Assembly: GCF_002150005.2 (NCBI RefSeq)
Contig: NZ_MSPP01000003.1
Coordinates: 124,001 to 188,000, forward strand
DNA: 64,000 bases
DNA from: Marivivens niveibacter
Lineage (GTDB): Bacteria > Pseudomonadota > Alphaproteobacteria > Rhodobacterales > Rhodobacteraceae
Direction of reading: 5' to 3'
In this document: piece after piece, positions 47,962 through 58,776 of the stretch
How positions within the stretch are numbered: position 1 is the first letter of the stretch
How the letters are laid out: each line of letters opens with the position of its first letter
Program-made: the position numbers and the translations under genes
The notes under the pieces: generated by a model
Database searches by the model: none
What the model was told of the DNA's origin: nothing
What the model saw: the letters and a program-made list of their open reading frames with translations, nothing else

Positions 47962-49170
47962 TTACAGGTCCATCAGCAGGCGACGTGGATCCTCTAGCGC
48001 TTCTTTTACGCGAACAAGGAAGGTCACAGCGCCTTTGCCGTCTACGATGCGGTGGTCGTAGGACAGAGCCAGATACATCATCGGACGGATCACAACCTGA
48101 CCGTTGATCGCCATTGGACGATCTTGGATTTTATGCATGCCCAAGATACCCGACTGAGGAGGGTTCAGGATAGGCGACGACATCAACGAACCGTACACAC
48201 CACCGTTCGAAATGGTGAAGGTGCCGCCCTGCATTTCTGCCATGGACAGTTTACCGTCACGTGCGCGTGCGCCTTTTTCTGCGATCGCTTTTTCGATTTC
48301 AGCGAACGACATCTGGTCAGCGTCGTTCAGCACAGGAACAACCAGACCGGTTGGTGTACCAGCCGCGATGCCCATGTTGACATAGTTTTTGTAAACGATG
48401 TCGGTGCCGTCGATTTCTGCGTTAACTTCAGGAACTTCTTTCAGCGCGTGGATACAGGCTTTGGTAAAGAAGGACATAAAGCCCAGTTTGACGCCGTGCT
48501 TTTTCAAGAACAGGTCTTTGTATTCGTTACGCAGCGCCATCACCTCGGTCATGTCGACCTCGTTGTAGGTGGTCAGCATTGCAGCGGTGTTCTGCGAATC
48601 TTTCAGACGCTTTGCGATGGTCTGACGCAGACGGGTCATTTTAACGCGCTCTTCGCGTTCGGCCTGCGATGCAGCAACCGGTGCACGTGGTGCAGCCGAC
48701 GCAGCAGGTACTGCCGATGCGCCGCCAGAGATGGCTTTCAGAACGTCTTCTTTCATGACGCGGCCATCTTTGCCCGAACCCTGAACATCAGCCGCAGCGA
48801 TGTTGTTTTCGGCCATCAGTTTTTTCGCCGATGGGGCGTCTTCGACGTCTTTGCCGCCCGACGAAGCTGGTGCAGCAGCAGGTGCTGGTGCGGCTTCTTC
48901 TTTTGCAGCGGCAGGTGCAGGGGCTGCGCCTTCGCCTTCGTTGATGTGCGCCAGCAGGGCGTCAACACCTACGGTTTCACCTTCGGCAGCGACGATGTCG
49001 CCCAAGGTGCCAGCCGCAGGGGATGGCACTTCGACGGTGACTTTGTCGGTTTCCAGTTCGCACAGCATTTCGTCAACTGCGACGGCATCGCCAGGCTTTT
49101 TGAACCAGGTGGCGACGGTGGCTTCGGTGACGGATTCACCTAGCGTTGGCACACGGACTTCGATGCTCAT
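47962..49170 (-). CDS. sucB: Dihydrolipoyl succinyltransferase (2-oxoglutarate dehydrogenase E2)
   Basis: The 402-residue E2 core protein has an N-terminal lipoyl domain (lipoylated K in [14 protein letters not shown]), an alanine/proline linker and the E1/E3-binding segment ([20 protein letters not shown]). The catalytic domain ends in [20 protein letters not shown] with the active-site H. It transfers succinyl groups to CoA in the TCA cycle. It starts 3 bp after sucA. Confidence 0.97.
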   Translation of the reverse strand: MSIEVRVPTLGESVTEATVATWFKKPGDAVAVDEMLCELETDKVTVEVPSPAAGTLGDIVAAEGETVGVDALLAHINEGEGAAPAPAAAKEEAAPAPAAAPASSGGKDVEDAPSAKKLMAENNIAAADVQGSGKDGRVMKEDVLKAISGGASAVPAASAAPRAPVAASQAEREERVKMTRLRQTIAKRLKDSQNTAAMLTTYNEVDMTEVMALRNEYKDLFLKKHGVKLGFMSFFTKACIHALKEVPEVNAEIDGTDIVYKNYVNMGIAAGTPTGLVVPVLNDADQMSFAEIEKAIAEKGARARDGKLSMAEMQGGTFTISNGGVYGSLMSSPILNPPQSGILGMHKIQDRPMAINGQVVIRPMMYLALSYDHRIVDGKGAVTFLVRVKEALEDPRRLLMDL

Positions 49171-49173
49171 GGT

Positions 49174-52143
49174 TTAGTTTCCTTCGATGGTCAGCGCGTC
49201 GTTCACCAGCGCTGCTTGTTGGGCTTTGTGTTGCGAGGCAAGGCCGGTTGCTGGCGATGCCGATGGGGCGCGGCCCGCGTAAACGGGACGTTTATGTTTC
49301 GCGTCGATGCGGGTCAGAACCCATTCGATGTTTGGTTCAACGAACGACCATGCACCTTGGTTGCGTGGCTCTTCTTGGCACCAGACCATCTCGGCGTTTT
49401 TGAAACGCTCTAGTTCTTTCATCATCGACTGAGCTGGGAACGGATAGAACTGTTCCAGACGGAGGATGTAGACATCGTCCAGACCACGTGCATCGCGTTC
49501 TTCTAGAAGGTCATAATATACCTTGCCCGAGCACATGACGACGCGTTTGATTTTGTCGTCTGCGACCAGTTTCGCGGTCGAGCGGCCAGTGTTCTTTTCA
49601 TTGTCTGCATCATCCCACAGGACGCGGTGGAACGACGATCCGGTGGTGAAATCTTTCATGTCCGATACGCACAGTTTGTGGCGCAGCAGCGATTTCGGGG
49701 TCATCAGAACCAGCGGTTTGCGGTAGTTGCGGTGCAACTGACGGCGCAGGATGTGGAAATAGTTCGCAGGGGTCGAACAGTTGGCAACGATCCAGTTGTC
49801 ACCGCCACACATCTGCAAGAAACGCTCTAGACGCGCGGACGAGTGCTCTGGGCCTTGGCCTTCGAAACCGTGTGGCAGCAGCATGACCAGACCGGACATA
49901 CGCAGCCATTTGGATTCGCCCGACGAAATGAACTGGTCGAACATGATCTGCGCACCGTTGGCGAAATCGCCGAACTGTGCTTCCCACATGACCAGAGCGT
50001 TCGGCTCTGCCAGCGAGTAACCATATTCAAAGCCCAGCACCGCGTATTCCGACAGCATAGAGTCGATCACTTCGTAATGCGCTTGGCCTTCGCGAATGTG
50101 GTTCAGCGGGTAGTAACGTTCTTCGGTTTTCTGATCGATCAGACCCGAATGACGCTGAGAGAACGTACCGCGGGTCGCGTCCTGACCGGACAGACGCACA
50201 GGGTAGCCTTCGGTTTGCAAGGTGCCAAATGCCAACGCTTCGGCTGTTGCCCAGTCGAAACCGGTGCCGTTGTCGAACATTGCCTTTTTGGCGTCCAGCT
50301 GGCGGGCAACGGTGCGGTGAATGTTGAAACCTTCTGGATAAGTGGTCAGCGCTTTACCGACCTCTTTCAGGGTTTCTTCTTTCACTGCGGTTTTGCCGCG
50401 CTGGTATTTACCTTCTTTCTGGCGGTCCATGTGCGACCAACGACCGTCCAGCCAGTCAGCTTTGTTCGGCTTGTATTCTTTACCCGCTTCGAACTCTTCG
50501 TTCAGCATGGCTTGGAATTGGGCCTTCATATCCTCGATTTCGCCTTCGGGGATCAGACCGTCTTTGACCAGACGTTCGGTGTACAGCTGTAGCGTGGTCT
50601 TGTGCTTTTTGATGTTGGTGTACATCGCCGGGTTGGTGAACATCGGCTCGTCGCCTTCGTTGTGACCAAAGCGGCGGTAGCAGAAGATATCCAGAACAAC
50701 GTCTTTGTGGAATTTCTGACGGAATTCGGTCGCAACTTTCGCAGCGTGGACAACGGCCTCTGGGTCGTCGCCGTTCACGTGGAAAATCGGAGCCTCAACC
50801 ATCAGCGCGATGTCGGTAGGATATGGCGACGAACGCGAGAAGTGTGGAGCGGTGGTGAAACCGATCTGGTTGTTCACAACGATGTGGATCGTGCCGCCAG
50901 TGCGGTGACCTTTCAAACCCGACAGGCCGAAACATTCCGCAACAACACCCTGGCCTGCGAATGCAGCATCACCGTGCAACAGGATCGGCAGGGTGGTGTG
51001 GCGGGTTGGGTCATTCATCTGGTCGGTTTTCGCGCGCGCCTTGCCCAGAACAACAGGGTTCACCGCCTCTAGGTGCGATGGGTTTGCGGTCAGCGACAGG
51101 TGAACTTCGTTACCGTCGAATTCACGGTCGGACGAAGCGCCCAAGTGGTATTTCACGTCGCCCGAACCATCAACGTCCTCAGGCTTGAACGAGCCGCCCT
51201 GGAATTCGTTGAAGATCGCGCGATACGGTTTGGACATCACGTTCGCCAGAACCGACAGACGGCCACGGTGAGGCATGCCGATTACGATGTCTTTCACACC
51301 CAACGCCCCGCCGCGTTTGATGATCTGTTCCATCGCTGGGATCAGGCTTTCGCCGCCGTCCAGACCGAAACGTTTCGTGCCCATGTATTTCACGTGCAGG
51401 AATTTTTCGAACCCTTCGGCTTCGACCAGTTTGTTCAGGATCGCCTTACGGCCATTCTGGGTAAAGGTGATCTCTTTACCGAAACCTTCGATGCGCTCTT
51501 TCAGCCAGCCAGCTTGCTCTGGATCGGAAATGTGCATGTACTGCAGGGCAAAGGTGCCGCAATAGGTGCGGCGCACGATCGCGATGATTTCGTTCATCGT
51601 CGCGACTTCTAGGCCCAGAACGTTGTCGATAAAGATCGGACGATCCATGTCGGCTTCGGTAAAGCCGTAGGTTTTTGGGTCCAGCTCTGGGTGCGGTGTC
51701 TTGTCCGTCATGCCCAGTGGGTCCAGATCAGCGATCAGGTGACCACGGATACGGTAGGCGCGGATGATCATCAGGGCGCGGATCGAATCCAGAACAGCGC
51801 TGCGCACTTGTTCTTCGGAAATCTGAACGCCTTTTTCCGCTGCTTTTGATTTGATCTTATCCCCAGCTGCTTTGGGGTCTGCTGGCCACTGGCCGTCCAG
51901 CGCAGCGGTCAGATCGTCGTTTGGCACTGGCGGCCAGTCGTTACGAGACCACGATGGGCCTGCGGCCTCTGCCTTGGCGTCTACCGCAGCGTCACCCAGT
52001 GCCGCGAAAAATTCGCGCCAGGATTCGTCAACAGCGCCAGGGTTTTCGGCGTATTTTGCATAAAGCTGTTCGATATATTCGGCGTTATGTCCTTGTAGAA
52101 AGGACGATGCGTGGAATACGTCGTTTGGGGATTGATCGTTCAT
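49174..52143 (-). CDS. sucA: 2-Oxoglutarate dehydrogenase E1
   Basis: The 989-residue thiamine diphosphate enzyme decarboxylates 2-oxoglutarate and succinylates the lipoyl group of SucB. Family landmarks are the N-terminal SFLQGHNAEYIEQLYAKY, the thiamine region GMPHRGRLSVLANV and GDAAFAGQGVVAECFGL, GHNEGDEPMFTNPAMY, and the C-terminal AQFGDFANGAQIMFDQFI and RLEQFYPFP. It lies between the membrane protein gene and sucB in one operon, with very short gaps. Confidence 0.97.
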   Translation of the reverse strand: MNDQSPNDVFHASSFLQGHNAEYIEQLYAKYAENPGAVDESWREFFAALGDAAVDAKAEAAGPSWSRNDWPPVPNDDLTAALDGQWPADPKAAGDKIKSKAAEKGVQISEEQVRSAVLDSIRALMIIRAYRIRGHLIADLDPLGMTDKTPHPELDPKTYGFTEADMDRPIFIDNVLGLEVATMNEIIAIVRRTYCGTFALQYMHISDPEQAGWLKERIEGFGKEITFTQNGRKAILNKLVEAEGFEKFLHVKYMGTKRFGLDGGESLIPAMEQIIKRGGALGVKDIVIGMPHRGRLSVLANVMSKPYRAIFNEFQGGSFKPEDVDGSGDVKYHLGASSDREFDGNEVHLSLTANPSHLEAVNPVVLGKARAKTDQMNDPTRHTTLPILLHGDAAFAGQGVVAECFGLSGLKGHRTGGTIHIVVNNQIGFTTAPHFSRSSPYPTDIALMVEAPIFHVNGDDPEAVVHAAKVATEFRQKFHKDVVLDIFCYRRFGHNEGDEPMFTNPAMYTNIKKHKTTLQLYTERLVKDGLIPEGEIEDMKAQFQAMLNEEFEAGKEYKPNKADWLDGRWSHMDRQKEGKYQRGKTAVKEETLKEVGKALTTYPEGFNIHRTVARQLDAKKAMFDNGTGFDWATAEALAFGTLQTEGYPVRLSGQDATRGTFSQRHSGLIDQKTEERYYPLNHIREGQAHYEVIDSMLSEYAVLGFEYGYSLAEPNALVMWEAQFGDFANGAQIMFDQFISSGESKWLRMSGLVMLLPHGFEGQGPEHSSARLERFLQMCGGDNWIVANCSTPANYFHILRRQLHRNYRKPLVLMTPKSLLRHKLCVSDMKDFTTGSSFHRVLWDDADNEKNTGRSTAKLVADDKIKRVVMCSGKVYYDLLEERDARGLDDVYILRLEQFYPFPAQSMMKELERFKNAEMVWCQEEPRNQGAWSFVEPNIEWVLTRIDAKHKRPVYAGRAPSASPATGLASQHKAQQAALVNDALTIEGN

Positions 52144-52152
52144 GATAGAACC

Positions 52153-52881
52153 TCAGTTCGAGGGGGCGGGGAAAGTCAGTCGCGTCAACACTCCGTTCGA
52201 CGCGGCAAGGGGCGGGACAGGTTCGGTTTCTGGGACCAGTTGCATGACGTAGATCGTCGCTTCGGCGTCGTCATCCTCGACTGTGCCGGAATAGGTCACC
52301 ATGCGATACCCGTTAAGGTCGATATGGTCGTGGTCTTCTTCGGCGTTCATTTCTTCATCGGCGTCGTGGCCAATGTCCGTTTCTGTGCCGGCAAAGAAAT
52401 CATTGGTTAGGCGGTCATCGGCCAGCGCGATTGCGCATTCGACCTGTAGGCGCCCATCAGGCACCATGTAACCAGCCAACAACAGGGTGGCGCCGTTCTG
52501 TTCCAAAATGGCGCGGCCATTCATCAGGGTCATCGCATCAGCCGCCGCAGCGCCCGCGCGATAGTCCATCATGCCCGCCCAATCGGTTGGCTGTGGCGCA
52601 TTGATTGGCAAAAACGCGTCGATCAGGCGCGCCATAGCAGCGATGCGGTCGTTCGCGTCGGTCCAGCCTTCGGCCTCAAGTCCAGCGACATAATCGTTTT
52701 TACCTGAAAGAGGTACATAGCAAGTATCGAACGGCGGAGACAGTGGATCACTGTCGGTCGCGCCGTAGGCGAAAGAGCTAAGTAAGATTAAACCCAGTGC
52801 GGCGATCAGCATCACAAAGACCCGTGGGGCAAGCGTGTCGCGATCTGCGTTGAACTGGAAAAAGTTGCGAAGGCCACGCAT
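52153..52881 (-). CDS. Hypothetical membrane-anchored protein between sucD and sucA
   Basis: The 242-residue protein has one hydrophobic segment near residues 22-42 (VFVMLIAALGLILLSSFAYGA). This could be a signal anchor or cleaved signal peptide; the rest is periplasmic-looking and acidic, with an HDADEEMNAEEDHDHIDL stretch rich in H, D and E. I do not recognise a family. The start at 52881 has GGAGG 8 nt upstream; the frame to 52938 lacks that. It sits 9 bp before sucA, so it is co-transcribed with it. Confidence 0.65.
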   Translation of the reverse strand: MRGLRNFFQFNADRDTLAPRVFVMLIAALGLILLSSFAYGATDSDPLSPPFDTCYVPLSGKNDYVAGLEAEGWTDANDRIAAMARLIDAFLPINAPQPTDWAGMMDYRAGAAAADAMTLMNGRAILEQNGATLLLAGYMVPDGRLQVECAIALADDRLTNDFFAGTETDIGHDADEEMNAEEDHDHIDLNGYRMVTYSGTVEDDDAEATIYVMQLVPETEPVPPLAASNGVLTRLTFPAPSN

Positions 52882-52980
52882 ATCAGTAGCCTCCGCCAAT
52901 TGTTGTATGCGCCCATGTCTTAACAGCCGATAGGCCAAAGGACTCGGCTGTTAGGGACATATGTTGGGCACGCGGGCGCA

Positions 52981-53868
52981 TTATTCGCCTTTGATCGCTT
53001 TCATGACGGCTTCGCCTAGGGTCGCAGGGCTGTCTGCAACAACGATACCAGCCGATTTCATGGCTTCGATTTTGGATTCTGCGTCACCTTTGCCGCCAGC
53101 GACGATTGCGCCAGCGTGGCCCATGCGGCGGCCTGGAGGTGCAGTACGGCCAGCGATGAAACCAGCGACTGGTTTCCAGCGGCCTTTTTTGCGCTGTTCA
53201 GCCAGGAATTCTGCAGCTTCTTCTTCTGCAGTACCACCGATCTCACCGATCATGATGATCGACTGAGTTTCGTCGTCGTCCAGGAACATGTCCAGCACGT
53301 CGATGTGTTCGGTGCCTTTGATTGGGTCGCCGCCGATACCAACAGCAGTCGACTGGCCCAGACCGATGTCTGCAGTCTGTTTCACTGCCTCATAGGTCAG
53401 GGTGCCCGAACGGGACACAACGCCAACCGAACCACGTTTGTGGATGTGGCCAGGCATAATGCCGATCTTACATGCGTCAGGGGTGATGATACCTGGGCAG
53501 TTTGGACCAATCAGGCGCGATTTGGAATCTGCCAGCGCGCGCTTTACCTTCATCATGTCCAGCACAGGGATGCCTTCGGTGATGCAGACGATCAGTTCCA
53601 TTTCTGCGTCGATCGCTTCTAGGATCGAATCTGCCGCGAAGGGCGGAGGAACGTAGATCACCGATGCGTTCGCTTCGGTCACTGCTTTAGCTTCGTGAAC
53701 CGAGTTGAACACAGGCAGGTCCAGGTGCGATTGACCGCCTTTGCCTGGGGTCACACCGCCAACCATTTTGGTGCCGTATGCGATTGCCTGTTCCGAGTGG
53801 AACGTACCCTGCGAGCCGGTGAAGCCCTGACAGATGACCTTTGTGTTTTCATCTACGAGAATTGCCAT
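52981..53868 (-). CDS. sucD: Succinyl-CoA synthetase alpha subunit
   Basis: The 295-residue subunit has the N-terminal CoA-binding Rossmann fold ([25 protein letters not shown]), [17 protein letters not shown], and the active-site phosphohistidine region ([17 protein letters not shown]). With SucC it makes succinate and ATP or GTP. It starts 12 bp after the lipoprotein gene in the sucCD-AB order. Confidence 0.97.
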   Translation of the reverse strand: MAILVDENTKVICQGFTGSQGTFHSEQAIAYGTKMVGGVTPGKGGQSHLDLPVFNSVHEAKAVTEANASVIYVPPPFAADSILEAIDAEMELIVCITEGIPVLDMMKVKRALADSKSRLIGPNCPGIITPDACKIGIMPGHIHKRGSVGVVSRSGTLTYEAVKQTADIGLGQSTAVGIGGDPIKGTEHIDVLDMFLDDDETQSIIMIGEIGGTAEEEAAEFLAEQRKKGRWKPVAGFIAGRTAPPGRRMGHAGAIVAGGKGDAESKIEAMKSAGIVVADSPATLGEAVMKAIKGE

Positions 53869-53880
53869 GTGATTGGCTCC

Positions 53881-54429
53881 TTAGAAATTTGCTGCATAGA
53901 CGGCCAAGCCGCCCTGCGCGAGTTCATATGACAAGCGGCTAGTTGCGCCATTTACGCCTGCCACTGAAATTGAAGAAGAAGAAATAAGGCCCGGTTTTGA
54001 GCGTCCTAATGCTGCCAGAGTGGTATTGTACCAGAGGGCAGCCTCTGCCACGGGCGCGTTGATGCCAGTGACAGGATTCTTGCCGGGAAAGGCCACTGCG
54101 CAGAAATCAGCTTTCTGCTCGGTGTCCCCCGAGAACAAAAGGATGTCGCTACCGGGTTGTTCCCATCGCTGCACAAGAGCGTTGCGACCGCCGTTCAGAG
54201 AAACCGAGGTCGTCGGCGAATAGCCTAGACGCTGGAATTTCTCTGGAAGCAACGAAAAGTCGCCGCTACTCGCTGCAGTAACGCAAAGAGAGTTGTAGAG
54301 CCCGGCTTCAGTGGCACGTGAGGATTCTGGAGGAGGCTGCGTTGCAGGGTTCCCTTCGTTATCCATACATGCACTCAGCGCGGCCAAGCCCGCTAATGCA
54401 ATTACAAATCTAGTTGCGCGATGGGCCAT
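53881..54429 (-). CDS. Predicted lipoprotein between sucC and sucD
   Basis: The 182-residue protein has a lipoprotein signal peptide ending in the lipobox LSAC ([18 protein letters not shown]), so it is probably anchored in a membrane on the periplasmic side. The mature part has no recognised family; it has several cysteines and serine-rich stretches. It starts 2 bp after sucC and is 12 bp before sucD, so it is a passenger within the core suc operon. Its function is unknown. Confidence 0.65.
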   Translation of the reverse strand: MAHRATRFVIALAGLAALSACMDNEGNPATQPPPESSRATEAGLYNSLCVTAASSGDFSLLPEKFQRLGYSPTTSVSLNGGRNALVQRWEQPGSDILLFSGDTEQKADFCAVAFPGKNPVTGINAPVAEAALWYNTTLAALGRSKPGLISSSSISVAGVNGATSRLSYELAQGGLAVYAANF

Positions 54430-54431
54430 GC

Positions 54432-55628
54432 TTACCCCTTTACCGCTTTCACGATTTTCTCTGCACCATCAGACAGGTTGTCGGCGGCGATGACGTTCAG
54501 GCCAGAGGTGTTGATGATCTCTTTGCCTTTTTCGACGTTGGTACCTTCTAGGCGAACAACCAGTGGAACCTGCAGGCCGACTTCTTTAACGGCTGCAACA
54601 ACGCCTTCTGCGATCACGTCACAACGCATGATGCCGCCGAAGATGTTAACCAGAATACCTTTGACGTTCGGGTCAGAGGTGATGATTTTGAACGCTTCGG
54701 TGACTTTTTCTTTGGTAGCGCCGCCACCAACGTCAAGGAAGTTTGCAGGCTCTGCGCCGTACAGTTTGATGATGTCCATGGTGGCCATCGCCAGACCTGC
54801 ACCGTTCACCATACAACCGATTTCACCGTCCAGAGCGATGTAGTTCAGGTCGAATTTCGACGCTTCCAGCTCTTTTGGGTCTTCTTCGGTGGTGTCGCGC
54901 AGTTCAGCGATGTCTGGCTGGCGGTAGATCGCGTTGCCGTCAAAGCCAACTTTCGCATCCAGAAGTTTCAGGTTGCCCGAACCTTCCAGAACGATCAGCG
55001 GGTTGATTTCCAGCTGTTCCATGTCTTTTTCGATGAACGCCTTGTACAGGATGCCCATCAGTTTGACGCATTCTTTAACCTGTGGACCTTCCAGACCCAG
55101 CGCGAACGCAACGCGGCGGCCGTGGTATGGTTGGTAACCAGTAGCTGGATCAACCGAGAACGACAGGATTTTTTCTGGGGTCGAAGCAGCAACTTCTTCG
55201 ATGTCCATGCCGCCTTCGGTCGAACATACGAACGAAACGCGCGATGTCTGACGGTCGATCAGCAGAGCCAGGTACAGTTCGCGCTCGATGTCGGAACCGT
55301 CTTCGATGTAGATGCGGTTCACTTGCTTACCAGCAGGACCGGTCTGGTGCGTAACCAGAGTTTTGCCCAGCATCTGTTTCGCCATCTCGGCTGCTTCCTC
55401 TACGGAAAATGCCAGACGAACGCCGCCTTTTTCACCGGCTTCTGGTTCTACGAATTTACCTTTACCACGGCCACCGGCGTGGATCTGGGATTTTACAACC
55501 CATAGTGGGCCGTCCAGCTCGCCAGCTGCGGTTTTCGCGTCTTCAGCCTTTAGAACAGCGCGACCGTCGGAAACGGGTGCGCCATAGCTGCGCAGTAGCG
55601 CTTTGGCCTGATATTCATGGATGTTCAT
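54432..55628 (-). CDS. sucC: Succinyl-CoA synthetase beta subunit
   Basis: The 398-residue subunit starts [16 protein letters not shown], the family's N-terminus (ATP-grasp fold), and contains [22 protein letters not shown] and the C-terminal [15 protein letters not shown] CoA-ligase region. The start at 55628 is clear; a frame to 55670 adds an unlike leader. It is the first gene of the operon, downstream of paired TGTGATCACA sites. Confidence 0.97.
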   Translation of the reverse strand: MNIHEYQAKALLRSYGAPVSDGRAVLKAEDAKTAAGELDGPLWVVKSQIHAGGRGKGKFVEPEAGEKGGVRLAFSVEEAAEMAKQMLGKTLVTHQTGPAGKQVNRIYIEDGSDIERELYLALLIDRQTSRVSFVCSTEGGMDIEEVAASTPEKILSFSVDPATGYQPYHGRRVAFALGLEGPQVKECVKLMGILYKAFIEKDMEQLEINPLIVLEGSGNLKLLDAKVGFDGNAIYRQPDIAELRDTTEEDPKELEASKFDLNYIALDGEIGCMVNGAGLAMATMDIIKLYGAEPANFLDVGGGATKEKVTEAFKIITSDPNVKGILVNIFGGIMRCDVIAEGVVAAVKEVGLQVPLVVRLEGTNVEKGKEIINTSGLNVIAADNLSDGAEKIVKAVKG

Positions 55629-55725
55629 CGAGTATCCCTCGCTGTGCTTCGGTTTTGTCCCACTAAACACAACAGAACGCCCAAAAGAACGTTTATTTTA
55701 GCTGTGAGCGGTAAAACCCGACATT

Positions 55726-55756
55726 TGTGATCACACTAGAAAAAGGTGTGATCACA
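55726..55756. promoter_or_regulatory. Paired TGTGATCACA operator upstream of sucC
   Basis: Two perfect palindromes TGTGATCACA (55726-55735 and 55747-55756) have starts exactly 21 bp apart, 98-128 bp before the sucC start. The same pair with the same spacing lies upstream of sdhC. Cooperative binding of two dimers on one helix face fits this geometry. Confidence 0.65.
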
Positions 55757-55760
55757 AATT

Positions 55761-56630
55761 TCACCAGTGCGGGAAATTGTTGTGAATACCCTTCGAGTCG
55801 TTGAACAGATCCAGCACTTGCTGATCTACGATTCCCCGGCGAACCAGTTCTGCAAGTGCGAAACCGGCGATATCTTTGCTTTGGGTGACCAAAGTCGCGA
55901 TTTGTACGGTCGCCCGAAGCTGGTGTTCGGTCCAGTCGCCAATGGTGCGCAGATCGCGGAAATAGATCGCATCCCCGTCCACAATTTGGCGTCTCCAGCG
56001 GCGGCGGGTTGGGCCTTCGCCCGCGGACAGGTGCAGCTTCATGATGCTGTCGAAATCATGCAGGCGGAACCCTTGGCCGACCAGTTCCAACTGAAGGTCA
56101 CCAAAGTCGGGTTCATTTTCATATAGCGGAAAAAAACGAACCTCAGTCCAGACACATACAGCGTTGGACAGTTTTCCACGGCCATTCGATATGATGTTCA
56201 ATTCGCTGCCCTGAACATCGATTTTCAACATGTCGATTTGCGGAACGTCGGTTAGGTCATCCAAACGTGACGTTTCGACGTTGAAGGTTTCCAGAACCTC
56301 CATGTATTTCGCCAAATTCGCGGTGATATCGATGGTCGATTGATCGGGGCCGTAACAGGACGAAAAACCAGAGCCGCGGTAAATGTTGAAATCGACGGGT
56401 GCGCCCGTGCCCAATGCGTTCGGGAAATAGGTTTCGTCGTCGGATTTCGCCGCATTCAATTTTGCCAGCGCTTCGGGTTGTGGTTCAAATCCTGTGATCC
56501 GAGCCAACCCATGGTCCAAAAGGGGGGCATAAGGCGCGGCGTTGTCGATCGGATTTGCGCCGATGTCGCAGACTTCGACTTTGCGCAGTGGCGCTGTTGT
56601 CAGAAGAACCGTTTTCAGATTGGCATCCAT
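55761..56630 (-). CDS. FkbM family methyltransferase
   Basis: The 289-residue protein has a SAM-dependent fold typical of FkbM enzymes (EVCDIGANPIDNAAPYAPLL, GFEPQPEALAKLNA, DMLKIDVQGSELNII). FkbM enzymes often O-methylate sugars in polysaccharides. It overlaps the glycosyltransferase gene by 16 bp and lies between mdh and sucC. It ends 5 bp before the sucC operator pair. The substrate is unknown. Confidence 0.8.
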   Translation of the reverse strand: MDANLKTVLLTTAPLRKVEVCDIGANPIDNAAPYAPLLDHGLARITGFEPQPEALAKLNAAKSDDETYFPNALGTGAPVDFNIYRGSGFSSCYGPDQSTIDITANLAKYMEVLETFNVETSRLDDLTDVPQIDMLKIDVQGSELNIISNGRGKLSNAVCVWTEVRFFPLYENEPDFGDLQLELVGQGFRLHDFDSIMKLHLSAGEGPTRRRWRRQIVDGDAIYFRDLRTIGDWTEHQLRATVQIATLVTQSKDIAGFALAELVRRGIVDQQVLDLFNDSKGIHNNFPHW

Positions 56631-57538
56631 GTGAACCCCTTAATATCGGCGCAGGCCCGCGCGACGGCATAATCCGCCATCCATTTCTGCATCAGCGCGA
56701 CTGTCTCTTTTTCGTGGATCAAATGATCCGTGACGCGGCAGTCATTCATATTGCGGCGATTATAGAAATTTTGGTTTCGATTGACCGGATTGTTTGCGGC
56801 AGCAAACCAACCATCGCCGCGCGTCTTTTTACGGGCAAACATTTCGGGCGTGCGAATGACAAAATGGATGACCTGCGCCAGTTTCCACGGATCCAACCCT
56901 TGGCCTTTTATCCGGTTATAGGGCGGGCCGTCATTTGACAGAAAACCGTCCTGCGCGGCATGGCCAGATGAATTGATATACTGATATGTATCATGTGACA
57001 TCGTGTCGGCCACAAGCGGACGGTGGATTGATAGACCGCTGATCTGTTTGTTCACGCGAAATAATGTTTTGCCCTGCCGCCAAGTCAGATCTGCGGGTTC
57101 TTGTGCCCATGTAAAGGCCGAGGAAATGTGACGACCAGGAAAACGAGTATTGTGACTGTCGCCATAGATGCGCCAAGCGATGGCCATTGCATCGAAATCC
57201 TGTGCGCCAATCAAATCGTCCAGCTTGCGTTCGCCCATCGACGGCAGCAGAAATTCATCGCTATCCAGCCACATGGCCCAATCGCCATCTTTGAACTGAC
57301 CTGCGCCCCACGCGATATTGGCCGCATTGCGCTGGGGGCTTTCGTTTTCGGGAACAGTGTGACGATGGTGTTCGACAGCGCCGATTGCATCCAGAGCGTC
57401 TAGTAAATCATCCGATCCGTCTGTGCAGTCGTTGGAATAGACGATCACACGGTCAAATCCGATCACGCGGTGATACGCGATCCATTCGAGTAGAAATGGA
57501 CCTTCGTTTCGTTGCGCACTGAACAGGATTTTCGTCAA
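56615..57538 (-). CDS. Glycosyltransferase family 2-like protein
   Basis: The 307-residue protein has the Glyco_tranf_2_4 pattern: ILFSAQRNEGPFLLEWIAYHRVIGFDRVIVYSNDCTDGS, described here by position as residues 4-42, then WAMWLDSDEFL as the DxD-like metal site. Such enzymes transfer a sugar to a surface glycan or protein. It is co-transcribed with the FkbM gene (16-bp overlap), suggesting that both decorate the same glycan. A terminator of mdh lies just upstream. Confidence 0.78.
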   Translation of the reverse strand: MTKILFSAQRNEGPFLLEWIAYHRVIGFDRVIVYSNDCTDGSDDLLDALDAIGAVEHHRHTVPENESPQRNAANIAWGAGQFKDGDWAMWLDSDEFLLPSMGERKLDDLIGAQDFDAMAIAWRIYGDSHNTRFPGRHISSAFTWAQEPADLTWRQGKTLFRVNKQISGLSIHRPLVADTMSHDTYQYINSSGHAAQDGFLSNDGPPYNRIKGQGLDPWKLAQVIHFVIRTPEMFARKKTRGDGWFAAANNPVNRNQNFYNRRNMNDCRVTDHLIHEKETVALMQKWMADYAVARACADIKGFTWMPI

Positions 57539-57554
57539 ATGTCTGGCCGGAAAA

Positions 57555-57585
57555 AGAAAAAGGTCTAGGCAGTGATGCCTAGACC
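57555..57585 (-). terminator. mdh terminator
   Basis: A perfect 10-bp stem GGTCTAGGCA / TGCCTAGACC (57562-57585) with a 4-nt loop is followed on the reverse strand by a T-run (57555-57561). It ends mdh 32 bp past its stop. Confidence 0.88.
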
Positions 57586-57616
57586 CATATCAATCAGGCG
57601 CTTTTCGCGCAATCTT

Positions 57617-58639
<1,023 letters not shown>

Positions 58640-58704
58640 TCAAGGGTGCCGCGATGCGGCAATTAGAATCCCCTGTTAGATAAGGGATGTTTGCGCTAAA
58701 TTTC

Positions 58705-58722
58705 GGCACACAATTGTATGCC
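58705..58722. promoter_or_regulatory. Near-palindrome upstream of mdh sharing GGCATACAAT with acnB
   Basis: GGCACACAATTGTATGCC is a near-perfect 18-bp palindrome between mdh and the divergent TauE gene. Its reverse strand contains GGCATACAAT, identical to the 10-mer upstream of acnB (31979-31988). Confidence 0.4.
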
Positions 58723-58776
58723 AAACGGTGATTTGATCAAGAATCATGCAACTGATTCTTCGGTTTTGGGGGAAAT

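Noticed and set aside
48052-49143. Long plus-strand reading frame over sucB
   Set aside because: It runs opposite to the clearly coding sucB and has no family motifs. It arises from codon bias of the real gene.
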